Source: DAISIL01 sp036822015 (lineage in GTDB: Bacteria > Bacteroidota > Bacteroidia > Cytophagales > Bernardetiaceae). Taken from it: 64,000 nt of DNA. Positions 33,339 to 42,061 of this stretch are shown here, in pieces; within the stretch, counting starts at the first letter, position 1; the number at the start of each line of letters is the position of its first letter. A program made the translations under genes and the position numbers. Under the pieces are notes generated by a model. The model had not been told where the DNA came from and searched no databases. It saw nothing but the letters and a program-made list of their open reading frames with translations. The stretch lies in contig DAISIL010000002.1 in NCBI GenBank assembly GCA_036822015.1, positions 1-64,000 of the forward strand, written 5' to 3'.

Positions 33339-34280
33339 CTAATGCACGCCAATATCGGCTAGGTAGCGTTCGGCATCCAGGGCGGCCATGCAGCCCGTAC
33401 CGGCAGCCGTAACGGCCTGGCGATAGATTTTGTCCTGGGAGTCGCCTGCCGCAAAGACACCCTTGATGTTGGTGTAAGTGCTGTCGGGTTTGGTGATCAG
33501 GTAGCCTTGCTCGTCCATATCCAGGATGCCTTTGAAGATACCCGTGTTGGGCTGATGCCCGATGGCAACGAAGAAACCCTGGATGGGGATTTGGCGGGTG
33601 CTTCCGTTTTGGGTATCTCGGATGCGCATACCCTCGACTTCGTTTTCGCCCAGGATTTCATCGGTTTCGGTGTTCCAGAGGATTTCGATGTTGGCGGCCT
33701 TCTTGACGCGATCTTGCATGATCTGTGAGGCCCGCATTTGATCGCGGCGCACGAGCAGATAGACTTTTTTGCACATCTTGGAGAGATAGCTAGCCTCCTC
33801 ACAGGCCGTATCGCCCCCCCCCACGACGGCGACTTCTTGTCCGCGAAAGAAAAATCCATCACAGACGGCACAAGCCGATACACCTTTGCCGTTCAGGCGT
33901 TGCTCCGATTCTAGCCCGAGCCACTTGGCCGATGCGCCAGTGGAGATGATGATGGCGTTGGCTGCCAGGGTGTGTGCGCCGTCGTCAATGACGGCCTGGT
34001 GTAGGTCTCCCGAAAAATCGACGGAGGTAATCATGCCATCGCGGATGTCTGTCCCGAATCGGGCGGCTTGTTTTTCAAAGTCGATCATCATCTGGGGGCC
34101 CATCACGCCATCGGGGTAGCCTGGGTAGTTTTCTACGTCGGAGGTGATGGTGAGTTGTCCGCCTGGTTGGTGGCCTTTGTAGAGAATGGGTTGAAGTCCG
34201 GCTCGGGCAGCATAGACGGCGGCGGTGTAGCCGGCGGGGCCGGATCCGATGATGAGACACTTGGTTGTTTCGGTAGCCAT
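33339..34280 (-). CDS. trxB: Thioredoxin-disulfide reductase
   Basis: A 313-residue flavoenzyme. The FAD-binding motif GSGPAGYTAAVYAARAG (12-28), the redox-active ACAVCDG (about 136-142), the NADPH-binding GGGDTACEEASYLS, and the FAD-terminal motif FAAGDSQDK are all present as in bacterial TrxB. It reduces thioredoxin with NADPH in the cytoplasm. It stands alone, convergent with the ABC transporter and separated from the UspA gene by 111 bases that contain a terminator. Confidence 0.95.
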   Translation of the reverse strand: MATETTKCLIIGSGPAGYTAAVYAARAGLQPILYKGHQPGGQLTITSDVENYPGYPDGVMGPQMMIDFEKQAARFGTDIRDGMITSVDFSGDLHQAVIDDGAHTLAANAIIISTGASAKWLGLESEQRLNGKGVSACAVCDGFFFRGQEVAVVGGGDTACEEASYLSKMCKKVYLLVRRDQMRASQIMQDRVKKAANIEILWNTETDEILGENEVEGMRIRDTQNGSTRQIPIQGFFVAIGHQPNTGIFKGILDMDEQGYLITKPDSTYTNIKGVFAAGDSQDKIYRQAVTAAGTGCMAALDAERYLADIGVH

Positions 34281-34355
34281 AAAAAAGAAGGAAATGGGTT
34301 CAAATAAAAAAACGCTTGCTATGGACTAGGGTTTGGTACTTAACGTTTGTCTAAC

Positions 34356-34384
34356 AAAAAAAAGCCGCTTGGTAGGAGCGGCTT
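34356..34384 (-). terminator. Rho-independent terminator of the UspA gene
   Basis: On the minus strand an eight-base perfect stem (AAGCCGCT / AGCGGCTT, seven-base loop) is followed by eight T residues. It lies directly downstream of the UspA stop at 34392. Confidence 0.85.
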
Positions 34385-34391
34385 CGATGGG

Positions 34392-35246
34392 CTAGTCTTC
34401 TTTGAGCTTGAAGGTCAGGATGGGTATTTCGGATTGATTGGTAACGTTTTCGGTGATGCTACCCATCAAGACGTGCATGAAACCCTTGCGTCCGTGGGTA
34501 CTCATGGCGATCAAATCGGCTTTGTTCTCTTCGGCAAAGGTGAGGATGCCTTCTTCTTCGTTGTAGCTGTTGTAGGTATTGACGGTGAAGTCGGGCAGGT
34601 CGTGCTTTTCTGCAAAACGCTCCATGAGGGCGTAAGAAGTCGAGGAAATCTCGAAGTTGTTGGGGGTGATGATCTTGAGCAGATGCGCCGTAGAGCCAAA
34701 CCAGACGTTCATTTGTTTGAGAAAGTTGGCGGCCTGCGTGTATTGGGCGGGCTTCTCGAAGTCGGCGGGAAAAATGACGTTGCGCGGCATAAAATCGGCA
34801 TCGGTGCTTTTGATGACCAGGACAGGAACCGTTGCATTGCGGACGACTTTCTGGGTATTGGAGCCTACGGTAACTTCTTTGATGCCCTTAGCTCCGTGAG
34901 ACCCCATGACGATCATGTCCACGTCTTTATCGGCGATAAACTCAAAAATTTGTCGGCTCACCAGATCGAAGCATATCCCACCGTCGATTTCTACGGGGGC
35001 GTACTGCTCCATGCGATCTTTGATGTGTTGGCGGGCTTGGGCAAGCTGTTCCGTGGCTTGGATATGGTGAGGAGCTTCGCCATCAATGGCAATCACCTGT
35101 GTTTTCTCCGTATCGCTGGCCGGGGTCAGGATGTGCAGCAGATAGATGGCAGCGTCGCTTTGCTTGGCAATGGAAACGGCAGCGGCCAGGGCATTATCGG
35201 CACAATCGGAAAAATCAGTAGGGACAAGAATTTTTTTGATCTCCAT
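34392..35246 (-). CDS. Universal stress protein with two UspA domains
   Basis: A 284-residue protein made of two Usp repeats. The first (KKILVPTDFSDCADNALAAA to VIVMGSHGAKGIKEVTVGS) and second (VIFPADFEKPAQYTQAANFL to LIAMSTHGRKGFMHVLMGS) each end in the G-x2-G-x(9)-G-S/T nucleotide-binding signature, so it probably binds ATP. Cytoplasmic; role in stress or energy sensing. The antisense long open frame here is not a gene. A -7 box lies 35 bases upstream and a terminator follows the gene. Confidence 0.92.
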   Translation of the reverse strand: MEIKKILVPTDFSDCADNALAAAVSIAKQSDAAIYLLHILTPASDTEKTQVIAIDGEAPHHIQATEQLAQARQHIKDRMEQYAPVEIDGGICFDLVSRQIFEFIADKDVDMIVMGSHGAKGIKEVTVGSNTQKVVRNATVPVLVIKSTDADFMPRNVIFPADFEKPAQYTQAANFLKQMNVWFGSTAHLLKIITPNNFEISSTSYALMERFAEKHDLPDFTVNTYNSYNEEEGILTFAEENKADLIAMSTHGRKGFMHVLMGSITENVTNQSEIPILTFKLKED

Positions 35247-35280
35247 GATTTTGTTGGTGTTTGGGTGGTAATATTAGGTA

Positions 35281-35288
35281 CAAATGTA
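35281..35288 (-). promoter_or_regulatory. Putative -7 box of the UspA gene
   Basis: TACATTTG on the minus strand fits TAnnTTTG and would start transcription about 30 bases before the UspA ATG. The -33 element is not convincing. Confidence 0.4.
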
Positions 35289-35364
35289 ACACAAAAAAGG
35301 GGATTTGTGGGATGATGAAAGGCACTTTGTTGGCTGACAAAAGTTACTTTTGAGACAAAATACC

Positions 35365-35372
35365 TATTTTTG
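35365..35372 (+). promoter_or_regulatory. Putative -7 box of the transketolase gene
   Basis: TATTTTTG fits TAnnTTTG and lies 44 bases upstream of the ATG at 35417. A TTTG further upstream is too close (12 bases), so the assignment is weak. Confidence 0.35.
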
Positions 35373-35416
35373 TTTATCTTCTCATTCCATTCATCCCATA
35401 TCTCTTCCCCTTGCTT

Positions 35417-36367
35417 ATGCGCACGTCTTATACGTTCACCGAAAAAAAAGATACCCGTTCTGGCTTTGGTGCCGGCCTGCTCGCCCTCGGTGAGCAAAAT
35501 CCCGATGTGGTGGCCCTCTGTGCCGACCTGACGGGATCGCTCAAAATGGATGCCTTCCAAAAGGCATTCCCCGAGCGGTTTTTTCAGGTGGGTATCGCCG
35601 AAGCCAACATGATGGGGCTGGCAGCGGGTATGGCCGTGGGGGGCAAGATTCCTTTCACGGGTACTTTTGCCAATTTCTCAACGGGGCGTGTCTATGACCA
35701 AATCCGTCAGTCCATCGCTTACTCGGGTACGAACGTCAAGATTTGTGCCTCTCATGCCGGACTTACCCTGGGTGAGGACGGCGCCACCCATCAAATCCTC
35801 GAGGATGTGGGCATGATGAGTATGCTTCCCCACATGCGCGTCATTTGCCCCTGCGACTACAACCAAACCAAAGCCGCTACGCTGGCCATTGCGGCGCTAG
35901 ACGGGCCGGTATATCTGCGTTTTGGCCGCCCGAAGGTTCCCAACTTCACGGCCCCTGACGCGCCTTTTGAGGTCGGTAAGGCACAATTATTGATCGAAGG
36001 AAGCGATCTAAGCATCTTTGCCACAGGGCATCTGGTCTGGGAAGCCCTAGAAGCCGCCGAAGAGTTGGCGCGTTTGGGTATCTCGGCAGAGGTCATCAAC
36101 ATTCATACGATCAAGCCCCTGGATGAAGCAGCCGTTTTGGCATCGGTGCAAAAGACCTCCCGCGCCCTGGTGGCCGAGGAGCATCAGATTCGCGGTGGAC
36201 TCGGGAGCTATATCGCCCAGCTACTGGCTCAAAAGCATCCCGCTCCGATGGCTTTTGTGGGGGTCAATGATTCCTTCGGTGAAAGCGGACAGCCCCACGA
36301 GCTGATGGCCAAATACGGACTTGATACAGCACACATCGTAGCAGCGGCACAACGGCTGCTCCATTAA
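35417..36367 (+). CDS. Transketolase, C-terminal half subunit
   Basis: A 316-residue protein with the pyrimidine-binding and C-terminal domains of transketolase: VALCADLTGSLKMDAF, QVGIAEANMMGLAAGMA (catalytic Glu), LTLGEDGATHQILEDVGMM, and a C-terminal AEVINIHTIKPLDEAAV domain. The TPP pyrophosphate-binding half is missing and must be a separate polypeptide, as in organisms with split transketolases; the partner gene is not in this window. It acts in the non-oxidative pentose phosphate pathway. ATG at 35417 is preferred over a TTG two codons earlier. The triple-TIR gene follows 21 bases later on the same strand. Confidence 0.9.
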   Translation: MRTSYTFTEKKDTRSGFGAGLLALGEQNPDVVALCADLTGSLKMDAFQKAFPERFFQVGIAEANMMGLAAGMAVGGKIPFTGTFANFSTGRVYDQIRQSIAYSGTNVKICASHAGLTLGEDGATHQILEDVGMMSMLPHMRVICPCDYNQTKAATLAIAALDGPVYLRFGRPKVPNFTAPDAPFEVGKAQLLIEGSDLSIFATGHLVWEALEAAEELARLGISAEVINIHTIKPLDEAAVLASVQKTSRALVAEEHQIRGGLGSYIAQLLAQKHPAPMAFVGVNDSFGESGQPHELMAKYGLDTAHIVAAAQRLLH

Positions 36368-36388
36368 GTAAGAAAAACAAAAACTGCT

Positions 36389-38812
36389 ATGGATCACCTG
36401 ACCAAAGACTGCTTCATCTCCTATGGCCGCCGCGAAAGCCTTAGTTTTGTGGCGCATCTGCACCGAGCGTTGGTCTTATCCGGGCATACGGCCTGGTTTG
36501 ATAAGGTGAACATCCCCGACGGCGAAGCCTATGACCGTCGGATCACGAACGGCATCGAGTCGGCGGATAACTTCGTCTCCGTGATGGCTCCCCGCTGCCT
36601 GACCTCGCCTTATTGTTTGGTCGAACTCGAGTATGCCCGTGTGCTGGGCAAGCGCATCATCCCCATCAACCAGATGGTCATCTTCAAGACCGATGCCCAG
36701 GAGCTATCCAAAGGCGATCAGGCGGTGCTTGCCAACTTTTATGCCACCCACGGAATGCCCGACGCGGGTATTCGTACCACCCAGGATGTGCTTGACCGAA
36801 CGCTTGCCTTGATCGGAACAACGGACTGGCTCGATGGCAAACAAATCCTATCCGACAACGACTGCTTACGCCTCCAAGAGTGGGCCCAGAGCTACGAAAA
36901 CCAATGGCATCGCCACGAAGATACCGCCTATCTAAGCGATCTCCGAATGCCTACCTTTGGGCAAATCACGGACCAGATACCCGAAATCCTGGAGCGGATG
37001 CTGCTTGTCATTGAACGGCAAAAGACTTACGTACAAGAGCATACACGTATCACCCTCGATGCCCTCCACTGGGCAAGCAACCAAAAATCAACCAATTATC
37101 TCGCCGTGGGCAAGGAGCGCAAGCAAGCCGAAGACTGGCTCCTGACCGAGTTTACGCCTCCTAAGCAGCCGCCCTGTACGCCCAGCGACATCTTGTGTGA
37201 TTTTGTGGTAGAATCCCGAAAGAACGCCGAGAACCGCCACACCGATATTTTTATTTGCTATGCCGCCGAGGATAAAGCGATCCGAGATCAGGTCATCCGC
37301 GCCCTCTCGCGGCACGCCCTGACGACCTGGATACACGATAAGGACATCCAAAAAGGAGCCGAGTATGGCCGAGCCATTGAGCAGGGCATCGAAGGGGCAG
37401 ATAACTTTTTCTTCTTCGTCTCGCCCCAGTCGGTCAAGTCCGAGTATTGCCTCAAAGAGCTCAACCACGCCATCCTGTACCACAAACGCCTGGTGCCGCT
37501 CCTGATTCATTCCACGCCTGAGGCGGATATTCCCGAAGCCTTGCGCGGCTTACAGTACATTGACTTCACCGACAACACCACGGAGAGTGATTTTGCCGCC
37601 GATCTCGACGACATCCTGAACCTGCTACACCAGGATCACGAGTACTACGAAGAACACAAAATCCTCCTCAACCGCGCCTTGCGCTGGCAGGAGTCGGGCC
37701 GCAAAAATGCGTTTTTGTTGCGCGGCTTTAACCTCGAAAATGCCAAAACCTGGCTACGCCTCCACGAAAAACGCCAGCAAAATCCGCCCCTGGATATTCA
37801 TCGCCAACTCATCGAGACCAGCGAAGCCCTCAAAGGACAACTCGGAACGGATGTCTTTGTCTCCTACTCCCGCAAAGACGGTGATTTTGCCCGTAAGCTC
37901 AACACCCGTCTCCAGGAAGCCGGCAAGACGACCTGGTTCGATCAGGAGAGCATCAGCTCGGGAGTCGATTTTGAAAAAGAGATTTACAAAGGTATCGACG
38001 GGGCGGATAACATCGTCTTTTTGATCTCCCCAGATTCGATTGCCTCCGAGTACTGCGAACGGGAGGTAGCCTATGCCGCCCAACTCGGCAAACGCTTCAT
38101 TACCCTCCTCTGCCGCCCCACCGATCCCCAGATGATGCCCGAAGTCTTGAGGGTCATCAACTGGATCGACTTTCACAGCAAGGCTTTCGATAAAGTCTTC
38201 CCCGAACTCATCCAGGAACTCGACTTAGATCGTGAACACGTTCAGCAGCACACCAAGCTCCAACAACGCGCCCTCGAGTGGGCCGAAAACGACCACAGCC
38301 CCGATTTCTTGCTCAACGACATGGCCTGCCAGAAAGCCCAGCTTTGGCGCACGGCCGCCACGGAGGGCAAACCCAAAAACCCACCCCCAACAGCTTTGCA
38401 GCAACAGTACATCCAGCAAAGCCTAGAAGCCATTGAGCAAGCCAAAGCACAAGAACGCGCCGTTGCCCGCTCCCTCAAAAAACGCCTGCGCCTAGCCCGC
38501 ATCGCGCTCGGCGTGGCAGCCTTGCTTTTGCTTGTGGCTGGCTTTGCGACGACACAAGCACTGATGAGCGAGAAAAAAGCAGCCTTTGCCCTACAGCAAG
38601 CCCTCGAAGCCGAGGAGAAAGCCCACCAAAACGAAATATACGCTATGGCGGCCCTGGATAGTGTCCGCCAGATTGAGATCGACAAAAAACTCAAGCTGGC
38701 CGAGAACTACATCAACTTCGGCGAAAAAGAACTAGCCCAACAGGCACTCGAAGATGTCCTGCGCCTCGACCCCAACAACACCGATGCCCAACAAAAACAG
38801 AAGAGCCTTTGA
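36389..38812 (+). CDS. Triple TIR-domain protein with membrane helix and C-terminal TPR-like tail
   Basis: An 807-residue protein containing three TIR domains in tandem: residues about 5-135 (CFISYGRRES), 283-410 (IFICYAAEDK) and 486-610 (VFVSYSRKDG). Each keeps the Glu of the S-x-YC-x-x-E catalytic motif (SPYCLVEL with E79; SEYCLKEL; SEYCEREV), so all could be NADases. Each is followed by a similar helical linker of the form H-x(6)-ALxW-(x)n-FLL-x(6)-WL. A hydrophobic helix at about 699-725 anchors the protein, and a short TPR-like stretch (LAENYINFGEKELAQQALED) ends it. The layout resembles STAND/TIR sensor proteins but without an NTPase. It follows the transketolase gene by 21 bases. Confidence 0.88.
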   Translation: MDHLTKDCFISYGRRESLSFVAHLHRALVLSGHTAWFDKVNIPDGEAYDRRITNGIESADNFVSVMAPRCLTSPYCLVELEYARVLGKRIIPINQMVIFKTDAQELSKGDQAVLANFYATHGMPDAGIRTTQDVLDRTLALIGTTDWLDGKQILSDNDCLRLQEWAQSYENQWHRHEDTAYLSDLRMPTFGQITDQIPEILERMLLVIERQKTYVQEHTRITLDALHWASNQKSTNYLAVGKERKQAEDWLLTEFTPPKQPPCTPSDILCDFVVESRKNAENRHTDIFICYAAEDKAIRDQVIRALSRHALTTWIHDKDIQKGAEYGRAIEQGIEGADNFFFFVSPQSVKSEYCLKELNHAILYHKRLVPLLIHSTPEADIPEALRGLQYIDFTDNTTESDFAADLDDILNLLHQDHEYYEEHKILLNRALRWQESGRKNAFLLRGFNLENAKTWLRLHEKRQQNPPLDIHRQLIETSEALKGQLGTDVFVSYSRKDGDFARKLNTRLQEAGKTTWFDQESISSGVDFEKEIYKGIDGADNIVFLISPDSIASEYCEREVAYAAQLGKRFITLLCRPTDPQMMPEVLRVINWIDFHSKAFDKVFPELIQELDLDREHVQQHTKLQQRALEWAENDHSPDFLLNDMACQKAQLWRTAATEGKPKNPPPTALQQQYIQQSLEAIEQAKAQERAVARSLKKRLRLARIALGVAALLLLVAGFATTQALMSEKKAAFALQQALEAEEKAHQNEIYAMAALDSVRQIEIDKKLKLAENYINFGEKELAQQALEDVLRLDPNNTDAQQKQKSL

Positions 38813-38822
38813 GTAGGCTAGC

Positions 38823-39662
38823 TTACGCGCCCGTATTCGTGTTCGTGTTGTTGCGTAGATGCACCACACGCTGCGGGAACGGAATCTCTACGCCGTTGGC
38901 ATCTAAGGCTTTCTTAACTGCCTCCGTAACACCAAAATAAACATCCCAGTAGTTGGCTGGTGTGGCGTATGGACGTACCGCCAACGTAACGGCACTGTCA
39001 TCGAGGGAGAGGACGTTCACCGATGGAGCAGGCGTTTTTTCTACTTTGGGGTCTTTCTCCATGACCTCCATCATCACCTGACGTGCCTTATCAATGCTGG
39101 CTCCGTAAGCAATGCCAATTTCGAGATCGACGCGGAGCGTACCATGCTTAGAGAAGTTGTTAATTACGCCATTGGAGAGCGGCCCGTTCGGGATGATGAC
39201 CGTCTTTTGGTCGGGGGTAAGGATCGTTGTTACAAAGATTTGAATCTCCTGTACTTCTCCGAAGTACCCCTGAGCCTCAACCAAATCGCCGACGCGAAAA
39301 GGCTTAAAGATCATTATCAAGACCCCACCGGCGAAGTTTGAGAGGCTGCCCTGTAAAGCCAAGCCCACGGCCAGAGATGCCGCGCCCAGTACCGCAAAAA
39401 ACGAGGTCGTGTTGATGCCCAACATGCCGGCCACCGTCAGGAGTACCAACACCTTGATCGTTACGCTGGCCAGGCTCCGCAAAAAGCGGCTGATCGTCGG
39501 GTCTTTGATCGCCCGTTCGCTGGCTGCATAAACCAGGTTGGCCAACTTACCCGCAATCCAAAAGCCGATCATAAGGGCCACCAAGCCGTAGATCAACTTA
39601 AGTCCGTACTCGGCAAACAACTTTGGCAACTCGTTTTGAAGAAATTCTAAAAGTGCTTCCAT
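38823..39662 (-). CDS. Small-conductance mechanosensitive channel (MscS family)
   Basis: A 279-residue membrane protein. Three hydrophobic helices precede the pore helix (SFFAVLGAASLAVGLALQGS, with the glycine/alanine-rich packing face) and the MscS beta domain (FKPFRVGDLVEAQGYFGEV, VIIPNGPLSNGVINNFSKHG), then an alpha-beta cytoplasmic cage. It should open on hypo-osmotic shock in the inner membrane. It is convergent with the triple-TIR gene and a -7 box lies 41 bases upstream. Confidence 0.93.
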   Translation of the reverse strand: MEALLEFLQNELPKLFAEYGLKLIYGLVALMIGFWIAGKLANLVYAASERAIKDPTISRFLRSLASVTIKVLVLLTVAGMLGINTTSFFAVLGAASLAVGLALQGSLSNFAGGVLIMIFKPFRVGDLVEAQGYFGEVQEIQIFVTTILTPDQKTVIIPNGPLSNGVINNFSKHGTLRVDLEIGIAYGASIDKARQVMMEVMEKDPKVEKTPAPSVNVLSLDDSAVTLAVRPYATPANYWDVYFGVTEAVKKALDANGVEIPFPQRVVHLRNNTNTNTGA

Positions 39663-39702
39663 GATTGAATGGTTGAGGAGAGAAAAAAACCAAATAGAAA
39701 TC

Positions 39703-39710
39703 CAAATTTA
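39703..39710 (-). promoter_or_regulatory. Putative -7 box of the MscS gene
   Basis: TAAATTTG on the minus strand fits TAnnTTTG; a -33 TTTG at the usual distance is not seen. Confidence 0.35.
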
Positions 39711-39827
39711 AGTAAATCAACGTTAAGAAAAGTACATTACTTGCCTTTTTTTTCTCTTCAATGAACATTTGGAAAATTGCTCGGGCTTCCGTAATTTGCT
39801 GAACAAACAAAACAACACAGACTACCC

Positions 39828-40319
39828 ATGAAAAAATTGTTGATCGCCCGCCATGCCCGCACCGAAGAGGCCGGCAAGGACGATGCCCACCGCACCCTAA
39901 GCGAAACAGGCATTACGGATACCCGTGAAATGGGACAAAAATTGAAAGCAAAGCATATCAAAGTGGACAAAATATACAGTTCGCATTTGCGCCGGGCCGT
40001 CGCTACGGCACAAATACTAGGGCAGGTCTTGAACTTTCCACAAGAAAATATCGAAGAGATTGCCCCCGACTACCACAGCAGCCCCGAGGAGCTGTTGGCT
40101 TTTGTTCAGCAACTCGACGATGCGTTGGATACCGTCTTGATCGTCAATCACAACACCCCTGTTACGCATCTGGTGGACTTGCTCACCAACACCACCCAAG
40201 AAATGCTCAACCCATCTTGTGTAGCCGAGGTTGATTTTGAGATTGAGCATTGGAGCGAAGTGGTAGCCGGCAAAGGCAAGCTCATCAAGATCGAACACCC
40301 CAGTTTTGACCACTACTAA
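39828..40319 (+). CDS. SixA-like histidine phosphatase
   Basis: A 163-residue histidine phosphatase. LIARHARTEE at the N-terminus is the phosphate-binding RHG-type motif with Ala instead of Gly; SSHLRRAVATAQIL supplies the second arginine and VLIVNHNTPVTHL the catalytic-pocket histidine. This matches the SixA branch that dephosphorylates phosphohistidine in signalling proteins. KdsA follows after three bases, so the two share a transcript, although no functional link is known. Confidence 0.85.
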   Translation: MKKLLIARHARTEEAGKDDAHRTLSETGITDTREMGQKLKAKHIKVDKIYSSHLRRAVATAQILGQVLNFPQENIEEIAPDYHSSPEELLAFVQQLDDALDTVLIVNHNTPVTHLVDLLTNTTQEMLNPSCVAEVDFEIEHWSEVVAGKGKLIKIEHPSFDHY

Positions 40320-40322
40320 GCC

Positions 40323-41117
40323 ATGTCAGATAAGACGCTGTACGCTGCCTTCACGGATCCGCAGGCGCGTTGCCTGATCGCGGGCCCGTGCGTGATGGAA
40401 AGCCAGGAACTGCTTTTTGAGGTAGCCGAAAAAGTACAAAAGATCGCAGAAAAACAAGGGTTTACCTATGTTTTTAAAGCCTCCTTCGACAAAGCCAACC
40501 GCACCTCGCTGGATTCCTTCCGAGGGCCAGGCCTTGAAAAAGGCCTTCGCTGGATGGAGGCGGTTAAGGAGCGGTTTGGTGTGCCGCTCACGACGGACGT
40601 ACACGAGACGGCACAGGTAGCAGCCCTGGGAGAAGTCGTGGATATTATCCAGATTCCGGCCTTTCTTTGTCGCCAAACCGATCTGCTCCTGGCTGCCGGA
40701 CAGACGGGCAAGATCGTCAATGTCAAGAAAGGGCAGTTCTTGACCGGAAAAGACATGCGCCATGCCTTACCCAAGATTCAAAGCACGGGCAACCACCAAA
40801 TCCTGCTCACCGAGCGCGGCAATAGCTACGGAAACAATAACCTGGTTGTTGATTTTCGTAATGTTGTCGATATGTTGCAACTAGGCGTACCCGTCGTGAT
40901 GGATGCCACCCACTCGGCACAGCTCCCCGGCGGGGCCGATGGAAAAAGTAGCGGCAATCGGGACTATGCTTTGCCGCTGGCCAGGGCGGCCGCTTCCCTG
41001 GGGGTGCGGGCCTTCTTCATCGAAACCCACCCCAAACCAGAACTGGCCCTCTCTGACGGACCAAACATGATTCCGTTGGACGAACTAGAAGAGACCTTGA
41101 AAAAGTTGAAGATTTAG
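40323..41117 (+). CDS. kdsA: 3-deoxy-8-phosphooctulonate (KDO-8-P) synthase
   Basis: A 264-residue aldolase-type enzyme. IAGPCVMESQE, YVFKASFDKANRTS, RGPGLEKGLRWMEAVK, TTDVHETAQVAALGEVVDII and IQIPAFLCRQTDLLLAAGQT are classical KdsA motifs, and VMDATHSAQLPGG lies in the PEP-binding barrel. It condenses PEP and arabinose-5-phosphate to make KDO-8-phosphate for lipopolysaccharide. Second gene of a SixA-KdsA pair. Confidence 0.95.
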   Translation: MSDKTLYAAFTDPQARCLIAGPCVMESQELLFEVAEKVQKIAEKQGFTYVFKASFDKANRTSLDSFRGPGLEKGLRWMEAVKERFGVPLTTDVHETAQVAALGEVVDIIQIPAFLCRQTDLLLAAGQTGKIVNVKKGQFLTGKDMRHALPKIQSTGNHQILLTERGNSYGNNNLVVDFRNVVDMLQLGVPVVMDATHSAQLPGGADGKSSGNRDYALPLARAAASLGVRAFFIETHPKPELALSDGPNMIPLDELEETLKKLKI

Positions 41118-41124
41118 TGGGATT

Positions 41125-41201
41125 TGGTAGCGAGGGGGGGAATTGAACCCCCGACCTCCGGGTTATGAATCCGACGCTCTAACCATCTGAGCTACCTCGC
41201 C
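41125..41201 (-). tRNA. tRNA-Met (CAT anticodon)
   Basis: On the minus strand the sequence folds into a cloverleaf: acceptor GGCGAGG pairing with CCTCGCT (G1-U72 wobble), D-arm AGCTCAGATGGTTAGAGC, anticodon CAT at 41167-41165 in the loop TTCATAA, T-arm GGGGGTTCAATTCCCCC, discriminator A and an encoded CCA. CAT could also mean the lysidine-modified isoleucine tRNA; no clear initiator features (three GC pairs in the anticodon stem) are present. Confidence 0.93.
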
Positions 41202-41216
41202 AGTACTTAGGGAACG

Positions 41217-41248
41217 CAAAAGTAACATCCCGTATCTTCAAATCCAAA
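41217..41248 (-). promoter_or_regulatory. Promoter of tRNA-Met
   Basis: On the minus strand TTTG (41248-41245), a 20-base spacer and TACTTTTG (41224-41217) match the Bacteroidota -33/-7 consensus. The expected start site is about 12 bases before the tRNA 5' end. Confidence 0.65.
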
Positions 41249-41275
41249 CCCGACCGCACAAAAAAAATAACGCCC

Positions 41276-42010
41276 ATGGATAAGATACTGATTGTGGAGG
41301 ATAACAAGCTGACCTATAACAATCTTGCGGCAGAGCTAGAAGATGCCGGCTATCAAGTCATGGACTACACGCCCACAGGAGAACTCGCCCTCGAGCGGCT
41401 GGAGGAAAATCCCGATTTGGTGGTGTTGGATATTCAGTTGGCGGGCAAACTGAACGGTATTGCTGTTGCTCGGGCGATAGGGGAGCGTTTTTCGATACCC
41501 TTTATCTATTTGAGTTCTTACACCGAAAAGATGAACCAAGCCAAAAGCACCGCGCCCTTTGCCTTCCTGCCCAAGCCCGTTTCGGGAGAGGAACTCGAGC
41601 AAAAAATACGGGAATTACTCCTGGCTTGTAAGCAGTTACGCGGGAAAGACAAAAGGGAGGTCGCTGATACGGCATCCGTCTTTTTCCCGAAGCGCAACGA
41701 AAAAGTACGCATTCGCCTCTCCGATATACAGTTTGTCGAGGCCGAGTCTCATCATGTGCTGCTGCACACCGATCAGCAGCGGCACGCGATCAGTCAGACG
41801 CTCCAAGAACTCCTCGATCACATCAGCGGATCTGTGCCGAACCATGGGCTGCTGCGCGTCCATCGCTCTTATCTGGTCAATATCAGCCGCATCGCTTCTG
41901 TGAAGGGAAGCACCCGCAATTATACGCTTTTGGTGGAGGGATGTCCCAAAGAAATCCCCGTTGGGCGTAGCTACGAAGCCCAAATGCTAATCGTGATGGG
42001 CTTGAAATAA
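41276..42010 (+). CDS. LytTR-family response regulator
   Basis: A 244-residue regulator. Residues 1-120 are a receiver domain (ILIVEDNKL with the acidic pocket, LVVLDIQLAGKLNG with the phosphorylatable Asp, IYLSSYTEK and FLPKPVSGEEL with the conserved Lys). Residues about 140-244 form a LytTR DNA-binding domain (DIQFVEAESHHVLLHTDQQ; LLRVHRSYLVNISRIASVKG). No histidine kinase is adjacent. The vault-protein gene starts 51 bases downstream on the same strand, so it may be its regulator or simply share a transcript. Confidence 0.9.
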   Translation: MDKILIVEDNKLTYNNLAAELEDAGYQVMDYTPTGELALERLEENPDLVVLDIQLAGKLNGIAVARAIGERFSIPFIYLSSYTEKMNQAKSTAPFAFLPKPVSGEELEQKIRELLLACKQLRGKDKREVADTASVFFPKRNEKVRIRLSDIQFVEAESHHVLLHTDQQRHAISQTLQELLDHISGSVPNHGLLRVHRSYLVNISRIASVKGSTRNYTLLVEGCPKEIPVGRSYEAQMLIVMGLK

Positions 42011-42061
42011 CCTTTGGCGAAGTTCTTGCGTAAGGGAAAGTGTATCAAAAACACTAAGCCC

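Noticed and set aside
34347..35315. A 322-codon open frame on the plus strand opposite UspA
   Set aside because: It has no recognisable domain and lies antisense to a clear two-domain UspA protein with promoter and terminator on the minus strand.
42014..42061. TTG-initiated N-terminal extension of the vault protein
   Set aside because: The basic 16-residue extension lacks similarity to MVP; the ATG at 42062 directly precedes the first repeat.
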